A stretch of DNA of 11,883 bases from Phycisphaerales bacterium (GTDB lineage: Bacteria; Planctomycetota; Phycisphaerae; SM23-33), in assembly GCA_003485185.1 (NCBI GenBank), contig DNAS01000184.1, positions 4,718-16,600 on the forward strand, written 5' to 3'. The notes under the pieces were generated by a model. It was not told the DNA's origin, ran no database searches, and saw only the letters and a program-made list of their open reading frames with translations. Position numbers and translations under genes: made by a program. Position 1 is the stretch's first letter. Every line of letters begins with the position of its first letter. Shown piece by piece: positions 5,747 through 11,883 of the stretch.

Positions 5747-7027
5747 GCGTTTGTTGTTTTTCCCGCCCCGCAGCTTTTCCTGAGCGATGAGCCGGGCATA
5801 GTCCTCGATGGACGCATGATGTTTGTCATGCAGTTCCGGATCGAAAGCCCACATCATGCCCATCAGACCATACATCCGGACACGCCGGAAACACAACTGC
5901 ATGTCGGCGGCGTCGTTGTGGCCGGCGTTTTCCCCCCAGACCGCCAGTGGCGGATGATGGGCTGCGGCCAGCGTGGAAAGCCAGTGAATGGAACACCACA
6001 GGGCCGGATTGTCGCTGGTGTCGTCCACGTAGGGTCCGGGACGGGGGAAATCAATGCCCGTGCCATAGACGATCACTTTCGGATCGCGGATGCCCGCGAC
6101 GAAGCGCGCAAAATCGAACCCCCGCTGCACTTCGCCGTTCTTCTCCGGCGACGTGCCGCCGTTGAGGTCCCCGGAAACGGCAAGATCCAATTGCCCGGGG
6201 CGGATGCCGAAGGAAGGATAGAGCATAGCCAGCGGGCCGTGGTAGTACCGGCGCATATGGGCAATCTGCCAATCGTGGTAGTTTTGCAGGCATGCCATAT
6301 ACCAGTTTGCGAACGCCCGGGCGGCTGCGTGGTCGGGGCTGGGAGTGCCGGGAATCCAGCCCGGCACGGGGCAAGGTTTCATGCCTGCGGGCAGGCCGGA
6401 AACCTTGCCCTGCGCCAGCGGGTCGAATGCCCAGTAACAATTGGACTTGCCGGCGTAACGGCTATCAGGATACCCCACCTCGCCGTAACGCCCGCCGCCC
6501 AGGCGCACCGCATAGAAGTCCGTCCCCAGGTCGGCGAACACCTGCCGGACATAAGCGCCAATCAAGTCGCGCATGGCCGGATTGAAAACCGCATTGACGC
6601 CGCAGTTGCCCCCGGTCGGATCGGCTGCGAAAGCATCGCCATACTGGTTGATAAAGCGGCTGTTGCGTTTTTGGAAAATCCAAGCCGGCGGATACTGAAT
6701 GCCCAATTCCAGCATCACTTGCATGCCCGCGGCCCGATAAGCCGCCAGTCTCCGTTTCAGCTGCTGGAGGTAATCGCTGCTAAAAAGGCCCTGTTGGGGC
6801 TCGTAGAGGTTCCAGCCGATTTCCAGCGTGACCACCCGCACTCCCGCCTTGTAGTTCTGCGCCAAGTGGTTCATCTGCGGCTGTAGCACACCGTAAACGC
6901 CGGCATCTTTTCCGTCTTGAGACTTCGAGGGGAGCGACTGGGCCACCCCTATCAACAGGGCCATCAGCCCCGCAGCCAAGAACAGGGCTGACAGGACTTC
7001 CCGCTTCGGCTTGACATCCCGAATCAT
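5744..7027 (-). CDS. Exported glycoside-hydrolase-like (beta/alpha)8 protein
   Basis: A 427-residue protein with a basic N-terminus (KPKRE) and a hydrophobic stretch at about 11-31 (VLSALFLAAGLMALLIGVAQ), a signal peptide or anchor. The rest reads as a clan GH-A TIM barrel: VVTLEIGWNLYEPQQG (65-80), a typical first-strand W-x-x-x-E-P; VMLELGIQYPPAWI (104-117); RYGEVGYP (180-187) with E183 as candidate acid/base; and LAVWGENAG (361-369) with E366 as candidate nucleophile. It resembles GH42/beta-galactosidase-like proteins but fits no family clearly by eye. ATG at 7027 has GGAG 6 bases upstream; the open frame continues upstream only through the deoC terminator repeat. G+C is lower than in the flanking genes. 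No partner genes adjoin it, so the substrate is unknown. Confidence 0.65.
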   Translation of the reverse strand: MIRDVKPKREVLSALFLAAGLMALLIGVAQSLPSKSQDGKDAGVYGVLQPQMNHLAQNYKAGVRVVTLEIGWNLYEPQQGLFSSDYLQQLKRRLAAYRAAGMQVMLELGIQYPPAWIFQKRNSRFINQYGDAFAADPTGGNCGVNAVFNPAMRDLIGAYVRQVFADLGTDFYAVRLGGGRYGEVGYPDSRYAGKSNCYWAFDPLAQGKVSGLPAGMKPCPVPGWIPGTPSPDHAAARAFANWYMACLQNYHDWQIAHMRRYYHGPLAMLYPSFGIRPGQLDLAVSGDLNGGTSPEKNGEVQRGFDFARFVAGIRDPKVIVYGTGIDFPRPGPYVDDTSDNPALWCSIHWLSTLAAAHHPPLAVWGENAGHNDAADMQLCFRRVRMYGLMGMMWAFDPELHDKHHASIEDYARLIAQEKLRGGKNNKR

Positions 7028-7110
7028 CTTGGGCTCCAACCTGCGAACTTCGGGTCGCGGGAAAAAGGAGGCGGGAACGGTCTCTCGGCACGGTCCAGCA
7101 CAAGTTGGCC

Positions 7111-7208
7111 GTCGTTCCCCGCGACAGGGAAACATGCTATCCGCGACGGCGGGAAACAGCAAGAACCCCCGCGTGACCGCGGGGGCTTGTGAAAACCATT
7201 CGCGCGGG
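7111..7208. repeat. Modular palindromic repeat, copy 2 (modules a and c)
   Basis: It begins GTCGTTCCCCGC, passes through AACATGCTATCCGCGACGGC and jumps directly to AGCAAGAACCCCCGC, lacking the roughly 60-base module b of copy 1. It then runs on as GGGGGCTTGTGAAAACC and TTCGCGCG, also found at 5703-5724. It fills the gap between deoC and the glycoside-hydrolase-like gene. Confidence 0.75.
7154..7185 (-). terminator. Intrinsic-type terminator of deoC
   Basis: On the minus strand CCCCCGCG-GTCA-CGCGGGGG (7185-7166) is followed by TTCTTGCTGTTT, 30 bases after the deoC stop. The stem is perfect; the U-tract is interrupted. It is module c of the repeat family. Confidence 0.65.
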
Positions 7209-7214
7209 GCGGTC

Positions 7215-7898
7215 TCAGAGGCCGAGGCGTCGCTTGCACTCGTCGAGGATTTCCCGGGTCCGGCTGGCGCCGACACGGGTGACGCCGATCGCACGGACGG
7301 CCAGCAGCGTGTCCAGGTCGCGGACGCCGCCGGCCGCCTTCACCTGCACGTGGGCCGGCGCGTGGCGGCGCATCAGCTTCAAATCGTCCAGCGTCGCCCC
7401 GCCCGTGCCGTATCCGGTGCTGGTCTTGACCCAGTCGGCCCGCAATTCCCCGCAGATCTCGCACAGGTGGATCTTGTGCTCGTCGGCGAGGTAGCAGTTC
7501 TCGAAGATCACCTTGACCTTGGCCCCGGCCGCGTGGGCGGCCTCGACGATCGGGGCGATGTCCGCCCGCACGTAGTTCCAGTCGCGGCTGAGCACCTTGC
7601 TGATGTTGACGACCATGTCCAGTTCGCGTCCGCCGTCGGCGAGGGCCTGCCGGGCCTCGGCGAGCTTGACGGCCGTCGCGTGCCCGCCGTGCGGGAAGCC
7701 GATCGTCGTGCTCGGAACGACCGTCGAGCCGGCGAGGATCTCCGCGCACCGCTTGAGGTAGTACGGCAGGATGCACACGCTGGCGACGTCGTATTCGACC
7801 GCCAGGCGGCACCCGGCCTCCAGGGCGGCGGCGTCCAGGGTGGGGTTCAGCAGCGAGTGATCGATCATTTTCGCGATGTCGGCGTAGGTGTAGTCCAC
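7215..7898 (-). CDS. deoC: Deoxyribose-phosphate aldolase
   Basis: A 227-residue class I aldolase that splits 2-deoxyribose 5-phosphate into glyceraldehyde 3-phosphate and acetaldehyde in deoxynucleoside catabolism, in the cytoplasm. Visible are MIDHSLLNPT (11-20), TTIGFPHG (64-71), ELDMVVNI (92-99) with catalytic D94, KVKVIFENCYL (127-137), the Schiff-base lysine K158 in VKTSTGYGTGGAT, and the second lysine K187 in VKAAGGVRDLD. Length is normal. GTG at 7898 is used with GCAGGAGA about 9 bases upstream; the next ATG (codon 11) would lose the first helix. It stands alone, with repeats on both sides and no phosphopentomutase or nucleoside phosphorylase beside it. G+C matches the host-like genes rather than its two lower-GC neighbours. 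Confidence 0.93.
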   Translation of the reverse strand: MDYTYADIAKMIDHSLLNPTLDAAALEAGCRLAVEYDVASVCILPYYLKRCAEILAGSTVVPSTTIGFPHGGHATAVKLAEARQALADGGRELDMVVNISKVLSRDWNYVRADIAPIVEAAHAAGAKVKVIFENCYLADEHKIHLCEICGELRADWVKTSTGYGTGGATLDDLKLMRRHAPAHVQVKAAGGVRDLDTLLAVRAIGVTRVGASRTREILDECKRRLGL

Positions 7899-8010
7899 GG
7901 CCTGCGTCTCCTGCTTTCGGGCCAGGGTCGGGCCTTTTTACATGGACACATCAACATCTGTTCGCTTGGAGATCCGCGGCGTCGCGAGCGATTCGGCGCG
8001 GCAGCCGGCC
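7899..8010. other. deoC upstream region, no clear promoter
   Basis: First part of the 523-base gap between deoC and the DUF1080 gene. Reading the minus strand I see TTGATG and CATGTAAAAA near 7936-7954, but no pair with proper spacing. The rest of the gap holds repeat copy 3, the right composite repeat and two terminators for the DUF1080 operon. No coding sequence is supported. Confidence 0.4.
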
Positions 8011-8094
8011 GGCGGCATGGGAACATGCTACCCGCGACGGCAGGAAACGCAACGGAAATCTTTCCGGCCGGAAACGCACTCGCGCGGCGCGGGG
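8011..8094. repeat. Modular palindromic repeat, copy 3 (modules a and b)
   Basis: GGCGGCATGGGAACATGC and CCGCGACGGCAGGAAACGCA match module a of copy 1; TCCGGCCGGAAACGC and CGCGCGGCGC match module b. The terminator module c is absent. It abuts the right composite repeat. Confidence 0.7.
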
Positions 8095-8097
8095 ACA

Positions 8098-8200
8098 CTC
8101 GCTACTCTTTGTTTTTCAGCTTTCCGTTTTCCGCTTTCCGCTTTCCACTCGGCGGCTCCCGGTGACTGCTCCCTCACGGTCGAGGCTCAGTAAGAGGCGC
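8098..8200 (-). repeat. Composite intergenic repeat, right (inverted) copy
   Basis: The reverse complement of this stretch matches the left copy: 8151-8200 equals 4966-5015 at 46 of 50 positions, and 8098-8146 equals 5083-5121 (CGGAAAG units, then AAAACAAAGAG) with small indels. It lacks the 65-base hairpin insert of the left copy. Confidence 0.8.
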
Positions 8201-8247
8201 GCGAGGTGCGGTTGTGGAATTGTCTGATCGGCCGCACCGGAGGGGGC

Positions 8248-8279
8248 AAAAAAGGGGCAAAAAAGCCCCCCGAAAGGGG
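8248..8279 (-). terminator. Secondary T-rich terminator hairpins
   Basis: On the minus strand CCCC-TTTC-GGGG is followed by GGCTTTTTT, and then GGGGC-TTTTTT-GCCCC by a second TTTTTT. Two overlapping intrinsic-terminator shapes lie 60-80 bases beyond the main terminator of the DUF1080 operon. Confidence 0.55.
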
Positions 8280-8334
8280 TGCGAAACCACCCGGAAAAGA
8301 ACGCGAAATCCGCAAATAAGCGAGGAAATAGGGG

Positions 8335-8373
8335 TAAAAGAAAGGCGCGGCGGAGGGGAAATCCGCCGCGCCT
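8335..8373 (-). terminator. Terminator of the dehydrogenase-DUF1080 operon
   Basis: On the minus strand AGGCGCGGCGGA and its exact complement form a 12-bp perfect stem (8373-8362 with 8354-8343, 7-base loop), followed by TTCTTTT. It lies 48 bases past the DUF1080 stop. Confidence 0.8.
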
Positions 8374-8421
8374 CGCGCGTCGAGAGTGGACGACCCGCCG
8401 GGGCGGCCCGGCGCGGCACGC

Positions 8422-9174
8422 CTATTGCTGGTCGTACCCGGTCAGCGGCCGGCACCACACGTTCCGGAAGCGCACCGCGTCGCGGTGGTCCTGGAGCACC
8501 ACCGGCAACTCGGCCGCATGGGGCGCGTAGGCCGCGAGCTTGCGGTGCTGCGTGGGGCCCTGGAGCTCCTTGGCGTGGTGGAGCACGATGCCGTTATGGA
8601 TCACGGTGATGCGCGCGGGGCTGACAAGCTTGTCGCCGTCGAATCGCGGGGCGATCCATACGATGTCGTACATCTGCCACTCGCCGGGCTTGCGGCAGGC
8701 GTTGACCAGCGGCGGGTACTGCCCGTAGATTCCGCCGGTCGTGCCGTCGGGGTAGGTGGGGTTCCGGTAGCAGTCGAGCACCTGGATCTCGTAGAGGCCC
8801 ATGAGGAACACGCCGCTGTTTCCGCGTCCCTGGCTGTCGCCGGAGACGGCAGCGAGCGCGGCCCATTCCACGTGGAGCTGGCAGTCGCCGAAACGTTTCT
8901 TGCTGGCGATGTCGCCCCCGCCGGCCACCACTTCCATGTATCCGTTCTCCACCTTCCACTTGGCGGGCGAACCGTCCTTGACGGTCACCCATCCGGACAG
9001 GTCGCGCCCGTCGAAGAGCACCACCGCGTCCGACGGCGGTTTGCCCGGCGCGGCCTGCGTGCTCTCCGTGCCGGGGGTGACGACCCGCGGCTGCGGGCGG
9101 TCCGGATCGTGCACGTGATACTTCGAGCCCGGAATCACGGGCGTATCGGTGTAGCCTCGATTGATCTCTGCCAT
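8422..9174 (-). CDS. DUF1080 / 3-keto-disaccharide hydrolase domain protein
   Basis: A 250-residue protein with one DUF1080 domain (PF06439), a concanavalin-like jelly roll. Visible are GYTDTPVIPGSKYHVHD (7-23) and RPQPRVVTPG, the family lead-in, then VVLFDGRDLSGWV (51-63), RGNSGVFLMGLYEIQVLD (117-134), YPPLVNACRKPGEWQMYDIV (153-172), VIHNGIVLHH (191-200) and LQDHRDAVRFRNVW (227-240). Members of this family cleave 3-keto-glycosides made by Gfo/Idh/MocA oxidoreductases. One lies directly upstream, 25 bases away on the same strand, so the pair probably works in sequence. No signal peptide is present, so it is probably cytoplasmic, unlike many exported relatives. ATG at 9174 has AAAGGAA 7 bases upstream. 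The exact sugar is not readable. Confidence 0.88.
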   Translation of the reverse strand: MAEINRGYTDTPVIPGSKYHVHDPDRPQPRVVTPGTESTQAAPGKPPSDAVVLFDGRDLSGWVTVKDGSPAKWKVENGYMEVVAGGGDIASKKRFGDCQLHVEWAALAAVSGDSQGRGNSGVFLMGLYEIQVLDCYRNPTYPDGTTGGIYGQYPPLVNACRKPGEWQMYDIVWIAPRFDGDKLVSPARITVIHNGIVLHHAKELQGPTQHRKLAAYAPHAAELPVVLQDHRDAVRFRNVWCRPLTGYDQQ

Positions 9175-9199
9175 GTCTGCGTTCCTTTCTGTTGCCCCG

Positions 9200-10216
9200 T
9201 CACATCGCGCGGACGGGAACTCGTTTGCCCTTGCGGGAAGACTCGATCGCGGCGAACACCATCGCCAGCGACTGGATGTTGTCGTGACATTCCGTCTGCG
9301 GGCGCCTGCCCGTGCGCAGGAACGCCAGCATTTCGCGCAGCGCCCCGTGCATTCCGCCGTGCTTCATCGCCCGCACGGGAACCTTCAGGTCCTTCAGCTC
9401 GCTGTGGAAGCCGCCGGCCTTTCGGACCGCCTGCCCCCGGGGCGATTCATCACGCTCGTACAGAAGCGTACCCTTTTCGCCGATCAGACGCCAGTCCCCC
9501 TGCCAACTCGTGTGGCACCCCTCGGCGCACCACGAGCCGCGATAGGAGAACACGATCCCGCCGGTCATCTCGAAGAGGCAGTCGGCGGCCGCGTCGCCGC
9601 GATACCACGAGCCGCGCGGATTGAACTCGCGCGCGTAGACCGACACCGGGTCCGCGCCCGTCAGGAACCGCGCCAGGTCGAAGTGGTGGATCGCCATGTC
9701 CAGAATCAGCGGGCTGGGCATCCGGTCGCGGAATCCGCCGAAGTGGCAGCCCATGTAGAAGTCGCAGTTGGCCGTCGTCAGCCGGCCGATCGCGCCCGCG
9801 CCGATCGCGCCGCGGATCGCGTAGTGCTTGTCCACCCAGCGACGCGACTGGCTGACCATGTACAGCCTGCCCGCGCGATCGGCCGCGCGAACCATCCGCC
9901 GCGCCTCGGCCATGCTGCCGGCCATCGGCTTCTCGCCGATCACGTGGCACCCCGCCGCCAGCGCCGCGCACGTCACGGCGCAATGCGCGTCGGGAACCGT
10001 CAGGTCCACCACGAAGTCCGGGCGGTGCTTCCGCAGCGTCGCCTTCAGGTCGTCGGACGCCTCGGCCTCCAGCTCGTATTGGGCGATCTGCTTCCGCGCC
10101 GCCTCGATGTTCAGGTCCACGACGGCCACGACGCGGACCTTCTCCCGCCGCAACGGCGGAAACCACGCGTTGGAGATTCCGCCCGCGCCCACGACCACCG
10201 CGCGCTCTTTTGCCAT
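9200..10216 (-). CDS. Gfo/Idh/MocA family oxidoreductase
   Basis: A 338-residue NAD(P)-dependent dehydrogenase of the Gfo/Idh/MocA family, which oxidises sugar or inositol hydroxyls, often at C3. The Rossmann domain begins AVVVGAGGISNAW (6-18), with D34 ending strand 2 (VVAVVDLN), which favours NAD+, and the EKP motif (95-97) with the usual catalytic lysine K96. The C-terminal domain carries LILDMAIHHFDLARF (170-184), providing D173 and H177. No signal peptide is seen. ATG at 10216 has AGGGA 8 bases upstream; upstream in-frame codons fall in the promoter region and encode no family sequence. It is the first gene of a two-gene operon with the DUF1080 protein, and divergent from araC, whose product probably regulates it. 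Confidence 0.9.
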   Translation of the reverse strand: MAKERAVVVGAGGISNAWFPPLRREKVRVVAVVDLNIEAARKQIAQYELEAEASDDLKATLRKHRPDFVVDLTVPDAHCAVTCAALAAGCHVIGEKPMAGSMAEARRMVRAADRAGRLYMVSQSRRWVDKHYAIRGAIGAGAIGRLTTANCDFYMGCHFGGFRDRMPSPLILDMAIHHFDLARFLTGADPVSVYAREFNPRGSWYRGDAAADCLFEMTGGIVFSYRGSWCAEGCHTSWQGDWRLIGEKGTLLYERDESPRGQAVRKAGGFHSELKDLKVPVRAMKHGGMHGALREMLAFLRTGRRPQTECHDNIQSLAMVFAAIESSRKGKRVPVRAM

Positions 10217-10397
10217 GGTGAAATTCCCTGCCCCGGGCCTCGTCGCCACCGGAAACACGTCGTCGGAAGTGTATCCGCGCCGACAAAAAAATTCTTCCGC
10301 CAATGTCCAATTCTCGTGTAATATTATCCGGTCTCTTCGCCCTGTATTGCGATAAAACGCCGGTTTTTGCCCTTTTTCGTTTCCGGGGATATCTGCC
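10217..10397. promoter_or_regulatory. Divergent control region between the keto-glycoside operon and araC
   Basis: 181 non-coding bases separate the two starts. The middle (about 10285-10330) is the most AT-rich stretch nearby, with seven A residues and GTAATATTATCC. It gives -10-like boxes on both strands (TATTAT at 10322 plus, GATAAT minus), but neither has a convincing -35. Weak -35 boxes would fit dependence on the AraC-type activator. No clear operator repeat is seen. Confidence 0.5.
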
Positions 10398-11258
10398 ATG
10401 GCCATCCAGACCGTCGACAGCACGCCGCCGTTCACCTGCTTCCCGGCGTCCTTGACGCCCGCCCCGCCGCGGAACCTGCACGCCCACGATTTCCACGAGT
10501 TCTATCTCTGCACCGAGGGCGTCGGCGCGCAGTTCACTCCCCGGCGGGAGTTCCCCATGCAGGCGGGCGACCTGTTCTTCTTCCCGGCCGGGCAGGGCCA
10601 CTACGCCAACCGCTCCGCCGACGCCCCGTGCGAGGGCATCGTGCTCTACATCGCCGAGGGCGTCTTCGCGCAGGAGATCGGCGCCAACGAGGTGGCCGCC
10701 GGCGTGCTGCGGTTCCTCTGCGAGCGCGGCGCGCGGGACGAGAATCTCCTGCGCCTCTCGCCGGAGGGCGTCGCCGCGGTGACGGGCGCGTTCCAGGCCA
10801 TGCTCGCCGAGAACCAGCGCAAGGCGCCCGGCTACCACTGCGCCATCCGCCTGCGAATCCAGGAGATGCTCCTGGCGATCCTCCGCGACGCCCAAGTGCT
10901 GCCGCACCTGCGCGACGTCTTCGGGCCGCCCCAGGCGCGGGACCACATCGTGGACGTCTGCCGGTTCGTCGAGACGCGCTACCGCGGCGCGATTTCAGTG
11001 GATCAGGCGGCCGAGATCGCCGGGCTCAGCCGCAGCCACTTCCACGCCCTCTTCCGGCGGCACACGGGAAAGACCTTCGTCGAGTACCTCAACGAGGTGC
11101 GCGTGCGGGCAGCGGTCCGGCTGCTGAAGGAAACCAGTTCCCCCATCCTCGACGTCGCGCTGGCCTGCGGGTTCGGCAACCTCAGCCACTTCTATCACGT
11201 CTTCCGCCGCCTGACCGGCCAGACCCCCCGCGCCCTGCGGAGCAACAGCGAGGACTGA
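10398..11258 (+). CDS. AraC-family regulator with N-terminal cupin sensor domain
   Basis: A 286-residue transcription regulator. Residues about 22-90 form a cupin-like effector domain: NLHAHDFHEFYLCTEG (26-41) with H28, H30 and H33, then MQAGDLFFFPAGQGH (54-68). Residues about 183-280 form the AraC double helix-turn-helix: ISVDQAAEIAGLSRSHFHAL (199-218), the linker FVEYLNEVRVRAAVRLL (227-243), and DVALACGFGNLSHFYHVFRR (252-271) ending LTGQTP. ATG at 10398 has GGGGA 8 bases upstream. It is divergent from the dehydrogenase-DUF1080 operon, suggesting local control in response to a sugar. Its TGA lies inside the same 22-base repeat that ends the oxidase gene, and the last residues SED partly derive from it. 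No obvious terminator follows. Confidence 0.93.
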   Translation: MAIQTVDSTPPFTCFPASLTPAPPRNLHAHDFHEFYLCTEGVGAQFTPRREFPMQAGDLFFFPAGQGHYANRSADAPCEGIVLYIAEGVFAQEIGANEVAAGVLRFLCERGARDENLLRLSPEGVAAVTGAFQAMLAENQRKAPGYHCAIRLRIQEMLLAILRDAQVLPHLRDVFGPPQARDHIVDVCRFVETRYRGAISVDQAAEIAGLSRSHFHALFRRHTGKTFVEYLNEVRVRAAVRLLKETSSPILDVALACGFGNLSHFYHVFRRLTGQTPRALRSNSED

Positions 11259-11273
11259 GGACCGAGGACTGAG
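11252..11273 (+). repeat. 22-base repeat containing the araC stop codon (copy 2)
   Basis: Identical over all 22 bases to 4905-4926, starting GGACTGAGGACCGAGG. Bases 5-7 are the TGA stop of araC, the same register as at the oxidase gene. Confidence 0.85.
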
Positions 11274-11275
11274 AA

Positions 11276-11316
11276 AAGACCGGAAACCGGAACCTGGAAC
11301 TGGGGAACCGGGGACA
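11276..11316 (+). repeat. GGAAC-rich repeat, left of the small gene
   Basis: Degenerate GGAACC/GGAACT units. GGAACTGGGGAACCGGG (11296-11312) is identical to 11841-11857, and both copies start AAGACCGGAA. Bases 11335-11424 are pyrimidine-rich (GGTTCC, TTCCGG, TTCCC units) and roughly complementary, so the 241-base gap could fold into a long imperfect hairpin. Confidence 0.7.
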
Positions 11317-11418
11317 TGGAAAAACCACCCCGCGCGGAACCGGGTTCCTTGTTCCGGATTCCGGGTTCCGTACTTCCGTTTCCCAGTCCCTGGTCCCGAA
11401 TCCCTCGCCTTGTTCCCC

Positions 11419-11447
11419 TTGCCCTTTTTCCGCCGGCGGGCTATGAT
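11419..11447 (+). promoter_or_regulatory. Candidate promoter of the small Rho_N-like gene
   Basis: TTGCCC (11419-11424) and TATGAT (11442-11447) are spaced by exactly 17 bases, matching consensus at 4 and 5 of 6 positions. It is 52 bases upstream of the start codon. The -35 falls at the edge of the pyrimidine-rich repeat. Confidence 0.55.
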
Positions 11448-11499
11448 TTTGTGTGTCGGGCAATGACGTTCATTTCCAAACCTCGCGGGAGACAGATCG

Positions 11500-11826
11500 A
11501 TGGCAGACTATACGTACGAGCAACTCAAGGACATGACGGTGGCGCAGCTGCGCGAGATCGCCAAGGGGCTGAAGGACGACTCGCTGGAAGGCTTCAGCAC
11601 GATGCACAAGGACCACCTGCTGCCGGCGATGTGCAAGGTGCTGGGCATCCACACGCACCACGCGGCCGAGGGCGCGGAAAAGCTCCGCATCAAGACGACC
11701 ATCCGCAAGCTCAAGACGGGGCGCGACGCGGCCATCGCCGCCAAGGACACGGCCCGCGTGGCCGCCCTCCGCACGGAAATCCACGCCCTCAAACGCCGCC
11801 TCCGCCGCCTGGCCGTCGGATCGTAA
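11500..11826 (+). CDS. Small basic protein with Rho_N/SAP-like N-terminal domain
   Basis: A complete 108-residue protein of unknown function. Residues 5-50 (TYEQLKDMTVAQLREIAKGL, then GFSTMHKDHLLPAMCKVLGI) have the helix-turn-helix pattern and the L-x-x-M-T-V-x-x-L-R-x-x-A core of Rho-termination-factor N-terminal or SAP-like domains, which bind nucleic acid. HTHH follows at 51-54. Residues 57-105 are a strongly basic predicted helix or coiled coil (KLRIKTTIRKLKTGRD, LRTEIHALKRRLRRL). ATG at 11500 has GGGAG 8 bases upstream and a good promoter candidate. It has no signal peptide or membrane segment. No functional partner is adjacent; it is flanked by related repeats. A role in nucleic-acid binding is inferred only from the domain resemblance. 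Confidence 0.8.
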   Translation: MADYTYEQLKDMTVAQLREIAKGLKDDSLEGFSTMHKDHLLPAMCKVLGIHTHHAAEGAEKLRIKTTIRKLKTGRDAAIAAKDTARVAALRTEIHALKRRLRRLAVGS

Positions 11827-11827
11827 G

Positions 11828-11861
11828 AAGACCGGAACCGGGAACTGGGGAACCGGGAACA
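11828..11861 (+). repeat. GGAAC-rich repeat, right of the small gene
   Basis: It begins one base after the TAA stop of the small gene: AAGACCGGAACCGGGAAC, then TGGGGAACCGGG. It shares an identical 17-mer and the same start with 11276-11316, lacking about 4-7 bases. Confidence 0.75.
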
Positions 11862-11883
11862 CGGGAATAGCATCCTGCGCGGA

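Noticed and set aside
7028..7294. N-terminal extension of the glycoside-hydrolase-like gene to 7294
   Set aside because: It would cross the deoC terminator repeat and overlap the deoC 3' end. The signal peptide and a GGAG ribosome site place the start at 7027.
4966..8200. Composite transposon bounded by inverted repeats
   Set aside because: No transposase, no target-site duplication visible, and the repeats are degenerate with different inserts; kept only as a finding about inverted repeats.
10367..11272. Second plus-strand frame overlapping araC, and a minus-strand frame at 9450-10946
   Set aside because: Both are Arg/Pro-rich frameshadows; the araC frame carries the complete cupin and double helix-turn-helix, and the 10216-9200 frame carries the dehydrogenase motifs.

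Overview
The window is high-GC DNA, about two thirds G+C by eye. It carries intact chromosomal-type genes separated by unusually repeat-rich gaps. No phage, IS, rRNA, tRNA or CRISPR signal is visible. Several features fit Planctomycetota (Phycisphaerae-like) or a relative such as Lentisphaerota or Hydrogenedentota: a DUF1080/keto-glycoside hydrolase beside a Gfo/Idh/MocA dehydrogenase, a cupin-type AraC regulator, an EtfBA plus FAD-oxidase module, and degenerate intergenic repeats. This assignment is inference, because no marker gene is present.

Layout. (1) Bases 1-1270, minus strand: a zinc-dependent medium-chain dehydrogenase followed by the start of an azoreductase/flavodoxin-fold protein that runs off the left edge. 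(2) Bases 1416-4911, plus strand: etfB, etfA and an FAD-linked 2-hydroxyacid (lactate/glycolate) dehydrogenase, divergent from the first unit. This resembles electron-bifurcating lactate dehydrogenase modules, but EtfA has no ferredoxin domain. The 182-base gap before the dehydrogenase holds two mutually exclusive stem-loops and a perfect 12-bp hairpin. (3) Bases 4912-8421: a repeat-dense zone with three minus-strand genes, namely a small low-GC GIY-YIG protein, an exported glycoside-hydrolase-like TIM barrel, and deoC. It contains three copies of a modular palindromic repeat (two carrying a terminator hairpin), an inverted pair of a composite repeat at its two ends, and two stop-codon-linked hairpins. 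(4) Bases 8422-11258: a minus-strand operon of a Gfo/Idh/MocA oxidoreductase and a DUF1080 protein, closed by terminators, with a divergent AraC regulator. This is probably a small unit that oxidises and then cleaves glycosides at the 3-keto stage. (5) Bases 11259-11883: a repeat-flanked small gene with its own promoter, encoding a Rho_N/SAP-like protein of 108 residues.

The most interesting points are the simplified EtfBA/2-hydroxyacid dehydrogenase module with a structured internal leader, the AraC-linked 3-keto-glycoside unit, and the repeats placed exactly on stop codons: one identical 22-mer contains the TGA of two unrelated genes, and one TAG-hairpin cassette ends two others.
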